A program made the position numbers and the translations under genes. From Pomacea canaliculata (taxonomy: Eukaryota > Mollusca > Gastropoda > Architaenioglossa > Ampullariidae): a stretch of DNA of 64,000 nt. Below the pieces are notes generated by a model. The model did no database searches and was not told the DNA's origin. It saw only the letters and a list, made by a program, of their open reading frames with translations. Positions 51,101 to 61,100 of the stretch are shown here, piece by piece (the stretch's first letter is position 1; every line of letters starts with the position of its first letter). Location of the stretch: positions 22,997,868 to 23,061,867 of the forward strand of contig NC_037593.1 in the NCBI RefSeq assembly GCF_003073045.1, read 5' to 3'.

Positions 51101-53587
51101 AAAGCAGACTTGGAAAAGAACAGTAGAAAGCAAGGCAAAGGACGTTGGAACCACATGGACCAAGTGAAGGGGGCTACCCAAAACTGGATTCGTTCACGAA
51201 GTGTTGTTGCGGCCCTATGCTCCTTGAGGAGTAACAAGGAATAAACTAATGAGAACAAGGTTAGGAAGATAGAAAGGCTGCAAAGTTAATTTCGTCCTAG
51301 GTTGACGCACATGATTGGGAGATTTTAGCTGCCCTCTGCTGGTATCTTGCTGGTTTACATGGTTAGGAACCCAGTAATGCATGGATTTTTGCTTTCTTTC
51401 CTGTTTCCACACCATGTTGAGCATGATCAAAACCTCACCTTTTTTTCTAAAAAAAAAAAGTCTTGGGAGCACTAAATGGGTATTGTTTCAATAATCAGGA
51501 TTCTAAAAGTAGTCAAAGAACATAATGATGTGAGGTTAGTACCAATGAGTAATTAACCTGAAAATGTATGGTTTGTTTGCAGGCTCGAAAAAATCTTCTG
51601 GTTCCAACTCCGCGTCTACGTACAGGACTTTTCAACAAGATTATGCCACCTGAAGATGCTAACAAAGAGATGTTGAGGAAATGTTCAACTGCTTTAGTGG
51701 GTTGCCTTGTCATTTACAAATTTTTATTAAAAAGGTTTTTATACCTTTTTCTATCTTTAATGCAAGAAAAGTTTTTAGCCATAATCTTTCGCAGTATTTA
51801 TAGTTGATATAGACATTGGTGCAATATGTGGGGCATTTCTGACTGGTATGCTATATCTTCTTGTCTTGAAAGAAAAAAGAACTTATAGCTCCTAAATCTG
51901 ATTTTTATTTTTTTCTCAGGGAGTGAAAGAACACAGTAAGAGGATAAGTCTGACGGAGAAGGTTACCATTGACCTAGTTATTGTGGGCTCTGTTGCTGTT
52001 TCTAAAGAAGGTATCTTGCATCTTTCAAGTTTGATCAAAACAGATTACCATTAAATTAGTACAGTTTGTAGACTTATCATGTCCATTTAGATAAATCTAT
52101 GTTAAGAATGAAATACAAAAATTTGCTTACAAGAGCTTTTAATTTTTTTTTTAACAGGGTTCAGAATTGGCAAAGGGGAGGGATTTGCTGACTTAGAGTA
52201 TGCAATGATGGCTACCATGGAGGCTGTTGGGCCAAACACTGTAGTTGTCACCACGGTCATGACTGTCAAGTCGTTGAAATCCCAGAAGCTCTGGTTGAAG
52301 ATCATGACCTTACTGTTGATTATATTGTCACCCCAACTCAGGTAAGCTCACTTAAAATTTAGGCTTATTTTTGGGCATATTTATTCCACTTGTTGCAAGG
52401 TACACGTGCTATTTAGTAAAGCAGTTTAGTATTATTGTATGACAAAGGATTTCATGTTGATTATGCATCATTGTTAATTAATAGCAATGCAAGCTAATTT
52501 GGCCCTTCATGAACCTAACTGCATGGGGTGGTGATTACTTCTGTAGATAGTTGTCGTCATCTGCTTTGTGTCAACTGTTTCAGGTAATCACCACTGGCTG
52601 CCAAAGAGTGAAACCTTCAGGTATCATCTGGTCTAAACTTGAGTATGATAAGCTGTATCGCATTCCTGTTCTGCGAAGATTGCGTGAGCTCCAGCAAGAA
52701 GCAGGGAAGGATGTTCATCTGAAGGGCCAGGAAGTGGATGATGAAGAATTTGAAGAGCGCATGGATCGAGAGCGTAGAGAGCGAGGGATCAGAGGTCGAG
52801 GGTGGAGAGGTGGTAGACGACCTTTCCGTTCCAGGCGTGGAGGTGGCATTGGCCGTGGTGGTGGTGGTCGCCGTCGTTACAGGCAAGATGATTCAGCTGA
52901 TGGCGGTGATGAGAGCAATAAAGAAAATGCTGAAGATAACGAGAATGGTGAAGGTGGTGAAAGGGGTGGGCGCCGGCGCCGCCAGTATCGTAGCAACCGT
53001 TACAGGCGCAGCAAACCACGTCAGTCTGAATCAGAAATGAGCGATGGTGCTGGTGGAGATCATGGAGAGGAGAAGAAGGGCGAGATGCAAAAGATCGAAG
53101 GCCTCCACGACGACGCAACCGCAGGAGAGGTATGGGAAATCGCACAAACAACTCTCAAGAGCATACAAGTGATGGGGAAAACCGTCGCTTTGATGGTGAC
53201 GAAGGAAAACCTATGAGACCGAGGCGCCCACGCATTGAGACAAGTCCAGATGGCGTTGTGTTTGTTGGGGGCATCTCGAGGCGACTGCGCGTCAGCGAAT
53301 TCAAGACAGAGATGCGGGAGTGTGATGTCCATCCTATTCGTCTGGTGTGGCGAGGAGGAAGAGGTTTTGCCTTTTTGCATTTTCAATCTGCAGACAATGC
53401 ACAGTCAGCAGTAAAGGCTCTCTCTGGGTTGGAAATTGATGGTCGTGAGCTTAACGTAGAGTTGGCTCGGCAAGATAATCAGCGTCATCGACGTAACCGT
53501 GGCCCAAAGGAGGTACCTAGTTCAGAAAGTGCCAACCTGGAGTCGATGGGCAGCAGTGATGTGCCAGTGGAAGGCGCTGAGAGATAG
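48175..53587 (+). CDS. MTHFSD: MTHFSD: methenyltetrahydrofolate synthase domain-containing protein (seven exons)
   Basis: Exons: 48175-48286, 48615-48718, 49014-49127, 51583-51696, 51920-52010, 52158-52341, 52584-53587, all with GT-AG introns and consistent phases. The family joins a 5-formyltetrahydrofolate cyclo-ligase-like domain to one RNA-recognition motif. Visible landmarks are [15 protein letters not shown] and [13 protein letters not shown] (exon 2), NPDKPQ (3), [16 protein letters not shown] (4), [14 protein letters not shown] (5), [16 protein letters not shown] (6), which is the ligase GxGxGYxD-type loop, and [14 protein letters not shown] (7). Exon 7 then encodes a long Arg/Gly-rich and acidic linker and an RRM ([24 protein letters not shown]). 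Corrected length is about 574 residues against about 380 in human, nearly all the excess being linker. Two frame breaks (near 52258 and 53079) each need one extra base. The exon 4 donor is weak (TTA|GTGGGT). Intron 3 carries nested LINEs. Identity is confident; intactness is not. Confidence 0.93.
49950..51250 (+). mobile_element. LINE (RT C-terminus), split by a second LINE
   Basis: Plus-strand fragments of one retrotransposon lie at 49950-50298 (broken frames with [13 protein letters not shown] and [13 protein letters not shown]) and 51103-51250 ([12 protein letters not shown], ending LCSLRSNKE and a stop). A 3' hairpin is at 51220-51231 and an AAGGAATAAACTAA tail follows. Removing the middle makes the frame continue at the junction. 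It lies in intron 3 of MTHFSD in the sense direction. Same family as the copies at 21.6 and 24.2 kb. Internal stops show it is dead. Confidence 0.85.
50299..51091 (-). mobile_element. 5'-truncated LINE inserted inside another LINE
   Basis: A 793-bp minus-strand insert is flanked by TGGGAAACCAA at 50288-50298 and 51092-51102. It begins two bases before the Phe-Ala-Asp-Asp catalytic box (51089-51078), continues after a frameshift with long RT C-terminal sequence ([64 protein letters not shown]) and ends with a TGCCG-AC-CGGCA hairpin and a GTAACTAACTAAC tail. It is a related but distinct family from its host element. Apart from the early frameshift the frame is open for over 250 codons, so it is fairly young. 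Confidence 0.9.
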
Positions 53588-54715
53588 AAATGCACGCTTG
53601 GCCATGGCTGTGTCTGTCCCGTGATGGCTTGCAAGGCGATCACGTCGAACGACATTAAAAGAGGTTTGTTGAGAAGGAAGGGGAGAAATGGAGAGGCCTG
53701 TTCCCTAGTTGCCACTGCTGATATTTTTCGTGGCTAGTAGCATCAAGGACTCAATGCGTCAGCTGCTAGTATTCCTGAAAAGATGAAAATGGTAGAAATT
53801 ACACAGGCTTTACTGACAGGGTCAGAAAACATCTGACCTAGTCGCCGCCCACACTTCATCTTGGAGATGATTGTTACTCTTCCAGAATGCCTGCAATACT
53901 TATTAGGTTCCTAGAACCTTTGGAAGATGAACTTTAAATTTCTGTGCATACAAGGCAGCACACGTGTGCAATTTTGCTAACTGAACTTGTAACTTACAAG
54001 GTGCCACAGTTAGGAGACAAAAAAGGGGGGGGGAGATGTTCATGGAAGAGCTGATGCTGGTATGATTTGAATGTGCTTATGGTTTTGAATAGTACTCTTT
54101 ATCAGACGAAAGTGAAGGGAGGGACATGCATAAGAATTAGCTTCATTCTGTATTCCCAACTTCCACCTGGGATGAAAAGTATTGGCAGTGGTTTAGGCTT
54201 TTGTAACAAGTAACAGCACTTTAAATTTTTCTTTTTTGTGTAGCAGTTAGCTTTAGCAGTTTACATGGAACTGTACAAACATATAAAGCACTGGCTAAGT
54301 TGTGCAGAAAATGTTAAAGAACTGCAAACCAGCTTTTGCAATTTCTGAATTTGTTAGGCTTTTTCTATATATATAAACCTTGACTATTCTTGACTTGTGA
54401 TCAGAATCTGTAAGATAATTGTATGATTTGGAAGGCAACAGTCTTGAAACTCATTTTAAAGCAGAATGCTTTCTTGTTTAAAAAAAAAATTCCTGTGATG
54501 TTACCACAGAACAACAGAATATCTCCTGGCATTGAGGGAAAGAAAATAGTTTCATGCACAAATTTTATTTCCCCAACTTTTTAACTTTTGCCAGATTGCA
54601 TCTTTGGTTCTTTTCCTTTTGGACTTGCTCACATGTACTTGCCCACCCAAAGTAAGTAAACATTTTGTGTGCAGACCTTGTGAAGAAACAAGACCTAAAT
54701 AAAATATAGCTGAAC
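53588..54715 (+). other. 3' UTR of MTHFSD
   Basis: Sequence follows the TAG at 53585-53587 without coding character. AATAAA at 54698-54703 is the first well-placed polyadenylation signal, giving a 3' UTR near 1.1 kb. The end is an inference. Confidence 0.5.
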
Positions 54716-57700
54716 ACCGTTTCATAAAAAAAACAACCTATAAAAAGCTGTATTTGTTTTACCTGTGCACTGTCTTAAAAAAAAGACATTCATTTCTTTA
54801 GAAAATAGAGCATTGTGTTCACACAATGATAGAACTCATAAATGCCAGTTCCAGTAGCCCTGCATTTTGGAAACTGGGCGAACTTGTGTAATTTTCTTTT
54901 GTTGTAAAACTGATTTAAGGGCTCTAGAAGTGAGGCACCATACTTCAGTGGTTTGTCTCGATTATTATTGGCTATAACTATTGTTTCTGTATTGGTGAAA
55001 CAAATGCATCTCTGTGTATGCAGTTAAGATTTTAGAATGTTTGCTTGTGATTGATTCAAGGAGCTATTTGACATTTTAGAAAGACATGCTTTGATGGCAG
55101 AGGGTTTGGAAGAACACTGTGGTGCAAACATCCTTATGTAGCCCTCTTGAGCCTGTCCACATCATCTCTTTGTTATAGGCAGCTTAAAATCTTATAAAGT
55201 CTTCATCCTGAAATCTCTCTTTGACGGTGTTAAAGTAGCCAGAAAACATTGGATGTGCAACACAGGGAGTTTATGAAGATTTTCTATGAAAATTTTATCT
55301 TATTTTTGTAAATACAACATAAATTTGACACAACATATTTTTTCAGGGACAAGCAGCACTTGGCCCAACTCATCTTTCAAAAAGTGCAAAAAGTGGGGCT
55401 TTTGCTTGCTTGTGATGATGGGGATATAAACAGATTGCACTGAAACAAATTGTGTTTATAATAATTTTACTTATAACAATGTCTTTTTTCTTTACCAATT
55501 TACAGAGTCTGTAATGCATTAACTCATCACATTTTGTCGAAAAGTGCAAAGATTAACTGCTAAGCATTACACAGCCAATCTGTGCTGTGGAATTGTCTTG
55601 CCGTTTACATAAAGTGTTACATGCTGTCAAGCGTGCATAGTAATAGTTTGCCCATGAAAATATTTTGATCAAAAATTTAAAATTCAAGGTTGTAAAGGCC
55701 AGAGTTGGACATTTTACTGGCCTACTGTTAGATTTGGAAACATATCAGTTTTTAAGATAGAGCACCTTTATGACTTAGCCTTTCAGAATTAAAAAATGAC
55801 AGAAGTACTCCATTTAAAATTTCCCAAAATGGAAAAAGTTTGTAAGCATGTATTATTTGCTGGCTTTGACTAGTTTTTTGCTGACCATACCTTCAGGCAT
55901 AACTGGAATGCATCATAATCTCTTTTTGGCAGCCTCTCAGTCAACAAGATTGTTGGTTGCTCTTTTGTGGTATGTTTGTTAATTCACCACAGCAGTTAAT
56001 GCAAAAATGACATAGATGGTCAACAAATAGAATCTTGTTTCATTCAGTGCATTTAGTTAGGCCTTTAGTTTGTTAGTACATGAACTTCACATGAACTTTC
56101 TGGTGGATTGGATGTCCTTTTTTTAAGTGGTCAATGGTACAAATGTACATAACAGAAAAAGACGTGCATTTCAAACTTCAAAGCAGAAATATTTTCTTAC
56201 TGTTGCGTTAAGGTTCCAGTATTTAAATGGTTGAAATTTTATTTTCTTTGGCAAAAGATCTTTAAGTTTTGAAAGTGAAAAACTGGAAAAAAATCTTTAG
56301 ATTGAAGTTGTGAAGTGTCTATTTCCTATTTATGGTTACTGATTGAAATAAAAACAAAGCCTATGATCCTGTCTGTTGTTTGTCAATTTCTAACAAGATT
56401 TTATAGTCTATTACAAAAAAATGCTGCAGTGCAGAAATTTTCTTTTGCAATATTGAAATTAGAACTGCATTATATAAGATATATGATAAAGTACATGGTT
56501 ACCATATCATGGATGTGGCAATTTCATAATCAAGCCGAGCTCTACAATCAGCAGCCAGTTAAGCTCGAGTTGTAAAGCCTGTTGTTTGCATGCTGATAAC
56601 AGTGTGGAAGGCTGGTTGCTTTGATTTTAGTTTGCTTTATTAGTAATGGTTGATTTTTCATGGCTTTGGCGGTTTGATAGCATAAGCGCCTGTCACCAAT
56701 ACAGTGAGGGTTGGCTGTCCTGTGTTCAGATTCCTCTCGGGCATGCTGTTTACAGGGCTGGCTGCTGCTCTGCCGTGATATTGCCTTAGTTGCTGATTGG
56801 GTGTAAAACACCATTCCCTAACCCACCCCTTTCATCATTTCAGTGTGTGGAGACTTTTTAGATAAAGATTTTATAGGTAATGTGAGTTTTTTAAAAATTG
56901 TATTTCAGTGCAGGTAAATATACCAAGTTTTTTTTTTTTATACTTAGGGCAGAATTTTGCTTGTCTTTTTTTATGTGATTACCTCCGTGATAAAAGTTTG
57001 ACAGTTCGCCCTTGAGATTGGAAAGTAGCCTGAAGCACATTGTATCATTGGGCGTGAGAATCGTGACATGGGATATCAGCGTTTCTCATGTGAATGCGAC
57101 CGTCACTGTCAGTAAGACATTAACACCTGTGGTCTGCGCAACCCTTTGAATCCCTTCTCGGTCCAGAAAAGTGGCGCAGACTTTCGTGGTTCGGGAGGAC
57201 AATCTAAGATCATCACTCAAACAAGATATTAGAGGAGGCAAGAAAGTGAGCTCCGTTAGCTGTCAGCATGGAGTTTGCCCCAAAGCTGATCGAGCAGCTT
57301 CCTAACCCACTGATCTTCGCGGGGTCGGAGTTGGTCTGATCACTTTCGCTCAAAACAGGACTAATTAGCGAACTGTTAGTCATTGCTTTTATCCTGGTTT
57401 CATCAGATGGTCCAAGGTAACGAATGAATGAATGGCATTCCAGGGCGCGAAACTTTCGTAGAAAGTGCCATTGTCAAATTTTCTTTCTTTAATTTTCATC
57501 ATGCAAGGTTATAGGCTAGTACTGTAAGTTAAAACGATTCAGCAGGTAGATTTGTACTTGCTGGTTTTAACCAAAACTGCAGATCTCAGTTATGAAAGAA
57601 GAGCTTGAAAAAATAATTTATGAGAATAACAACGAAAAATAAGAAAATGTTTCATGACATTCGACCAAAAATGAAAAATCAGAATTAACAGACTGTATTT

Positions 57701-58126
57701 TGGAACATTTAGTGCCTAGTTCAGTTTTTTACTAGCTATGTTTTCTGTATTGAAAAGGAGAGACTTTGGATTGTGGTGGTTTGTTTCTTCAAACTTTATG
57801 CTATCATATTTTCCATTGTTTATACTGTTAAATCATTTGATAATTAAATTCTTTGAAAATATATAATTGCAAATAAACTATATATCAGTATCCACTATGC
57901 TTACATATCTTTCACCGCCTCTTCTTCAAAAAAATTGTTCTTAAAGGTTTAAAACAGTACTAGCAAGAGATAAATGATTTTTAAAAAAGCTGTTATTCAA
58001 GATACCGTCGCAGCCACAACAAAACTTCAACGATCTATGAAGTCGGTGGTTAGCAACCTCTGACTGCGGCACAGTGTTACCTCCCTTTGCATCTTTTGAT
58101 TGTTTCTTGAGAAGGAGAGCACAAAT
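54716..58126. other. intergenic stretch between MTHFSD and TRMT11
   Basis: AT-rich, no supported exon. It includes one tRNA-derived SINE (56655-56832) and poly-T runs near 56928-56939. Both neighbours are on the plus strand, so the last few hundred bases should hold the TRMT11 promoter; no clear core motif is visible. Confidence 0.45.
56655..56832 (+). mobile_element. tRNA-derived SINE
   Basis: A polymerase III-type A box (TAGCATAAGCG, 56678-56688) and B box (GTTCAGATTCC, 56724-56734, near the GGTTCGAATCC consensus) are spaced about 46 bases apart, as in tRNA-derived SINE heads. A tRNA-unrelated body follows, ending GGGTGTAAAACACCATTCCC and a CTAACCCACCCC-rich tail. I recall the GTAAAACACC tail type from molluscan repeats; that link is from memory. 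Exact ends are not fixed. Confidence 0.6.
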
Positions 58127-61100
58127 ATGTCTGCTCGCATTGGACGAAACATGGCAGAGTCGTGGAATCGGTATCTTTTACACTTCGCCAACGATCATTT
58201 CGACTTTAAACTTGCAGTGAGGAAATATAATTTCTTTTGTTATTGTGAATGATTGAATAACATAAAATTAGAAGGGATGATCGACATCGGTGGCGGACTC
58301 TGGTTGAGGCCTTATGTGCAACCTGATGCACGAAGAGGATTAGCTAGATAAAAGGGATAAAAGGGATAATTTGAACGGAAAAGTGTCAGCACGACAGCAG
58401 TCAGCGGAACGCGTGTCGTTCCCCTCAGTTTTTGCTCCGTTGGCACAAAAAATATACCGATTAACTGGTTAACCAGCTTCTGAAAAAGAGCAAGAGGCCT
58501 TGACAAGTATCTTAGTTTAAAATGCTCTTTTGATAATTGTTAACGCCTGTTCTCAACTACTTGTACTACATTTTCCAAATTGTTTTATTTGCGCGAGAAA
58601 TAAAAGTAGTAAAGATACTATGTTGGTAGTCATAGCAAAAGACATTAAAAGAGTACTTAAGTTCTGATGTTACATATTTAGAGTCCATAAAATTTTGTAC
58701 TTTTTATGTTTCAGGAACTAAAGTCAATTGCTTCAGCTGTCGATTGTCAAATGCAGATAGTTGATGAAAACTATGATAGAGAGGTTTGATGTTTTGTTAA
58801 AAGCACTTTTTGACTTATGAAATTAATAAATGAAATTAGCAAAGCTGGAATCAGAATGTAAGTAATAATAATGTTGATCATTTTAGTACTTTGTGTTGTA
58901 ATTATGGTTACCTGTATGTGTGCTTGAGTGAGACAGGCATACAGAGAATGTGTGCTAGTGAGTGGACATGATGAGAACATTTTTTGTAATTAATTGTGGC
59001 TACAGACTTAATAATTTTTGTGTACATTTTGCATTTATTGTCAGTGTCCTTTCCTTGAGCTGAGATTAAAGTCAGATGAGGAGGGCCAGCGTTTGATGCA
59101 GAGGTCGACTCTAGGAAGGTACAATTAGCATCAGCTATGATCTTCAGGCATCACCTGCACATTGCCATATAATGCAGTCAGCACATAAATTAGTTTCCCC
59201 TTGCCACAAAGATTTGACTTGTACCCTGTTCCACTGTTAGCATGTCATTCATGTCAGCATTATTAGACCTGTCTGCATGCTGACTTGTATATACTGTAGA
59301 GGCAAAACTGTGTAGACTAATTTTTTTTTTTTTAAAGGCATGTAGATAAATGTAAAAAGGGAATTAGGCATAAGTATAATTGATTTGAAATATAAGCATC
59401 TGCCTTGAAGCACAGTGGAAAAGTTATACAAATACGAATAAAGAAATGAAATTCTGATGACTACACAATATGACTACACCAAAAGCAGAACTGATAATGA
59501 CAGACCTTTATTTATAAGGTTGATTGGATGAAGAAACATGCTTTTTCACATCTAGCCCCTCATCCTAAAGCGGGAAAGGTGAAGCAGAGTGTAACCACTA
59601 TGGTAGACAGTACCTTATAGTACCATCACTCCCTCCTCTTTCCTGAGGTCAGATGACCCTCTTGACAGCTGATAGAATAGCTTTATAGTATATTTAGTTT
59701 TTCTTGCTATGAAAAGTACAAAATAGCATTGGTCTGAGCTATTTAAAATGTTTTTGAGTAGGCAGTTTAGAGCACTAGCATGTTTTGGATGGTGCCACTG
59801 CAGGTACAGACAATATGATAATTATCCATATTATTTGTAAGCACATCTTCAGGGTACAAATGTGTGGGCTGTGCAAACGGTTGTGAAAGCCACACAGCTG
59901 GTATTGAGGGACAAATGCTTCAGGTTGTACGGATATGGTTTTCAAGGTCACACAATGGGTATTGAGGGAGGCAAGACAGTAGACATTCTTATTAACACAT
60001 TACAGATATAGCAACAGTTTTGTTATTGAAAGTCACGTTACAAAGGGAAGATGAATGGGAATAGATTTCTGAGCTGACAAATTTGCATAAGAGTATGTAT
60101 GATAGAGTAGAGGAGCTGGTTTATATATATAGTCTTAGTTTAGATGGTACTTTTTGTAAACAATGTGATATAGTGATCACTAATTCAAATAGTTGTTATT
60201 CTGTTACTAGATCTTTATTTGAATTGATGGCAAAAGGGCACAACATGACAGAATTATGTGAGAACCTTCAGAAGCTTCCAGAAACTCAGAGAGTAAGTGT
60301 AAACACTGTGTTCAAAATAAGATTTTGACCAAAGATAATGACTGTAGTAGTCTTAATTTATAATAAAGTGATGTCTAAATAGTGATATCCAGAATATACT
60401 TTTAACCCAACATATTCTCAGCCACATTCTTTTTTACATTTTCTTGAGTTTTTAAACTCAACTGACTATAAATCATTTGGCATCAATGACCTGTGTATTT
60501 AATTCTTGACGTTGACATAAATGTTAGTTGGGCTTAGAGTTTTATGTAAAACAAAGTTCAGCTTCACTTGGGCTAACCTGATTTGACCCCAGTAGCACCA
60601 CTTGGGGTTAATCAGTTTTAATTGAAATTTAGATTCTGAGTGCTCGGGGTTAATGCCACTCTTGGTCAAGAACAAACCATGGAATATTTTTTTCTTGTGG
60701 CTTACTTGCCTGTTAAGGATGCATTATGGTGGCATTAGTAATGCTTATATTGCTGACTTATTTTGCAGTACCGCTTCCCCAAAACAATAGTTTATTTCAG
60801 TTTGTTTTTGTTTTTGTAATTTTGCAGAGCTTGCCTGCTAGTGCTTCCTTCAGACTGCAGGTTGATGGGTTTAACAAAAAACTTCCCCAGTCAACAAAGG
60901 TCGAGAAAATTGAGGTATGATATCAGCAGATATGGCATCAATAAATATGAGATGTTTGCAGGCAGATGATGCTGGAATTTTCAAGCATGAAGAATTAATA
61001 AAGCTATGTTGAGTATCTTCTGTCTTGATTCTCTAGTTCCACCAGCTTCACACATTAGTCAGTACTTTGAGTTTTCTTCAACTCAGCAAGGTTGGACGGT

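Noticed and set aside
50308..51258. 316-codon minus-strand open frame as a gene
   Set aside because: It is a LINE reverse transcriptase C-terminus. Its first 50 or so codons lie outside the guest LINE and read the host LINE backwards.
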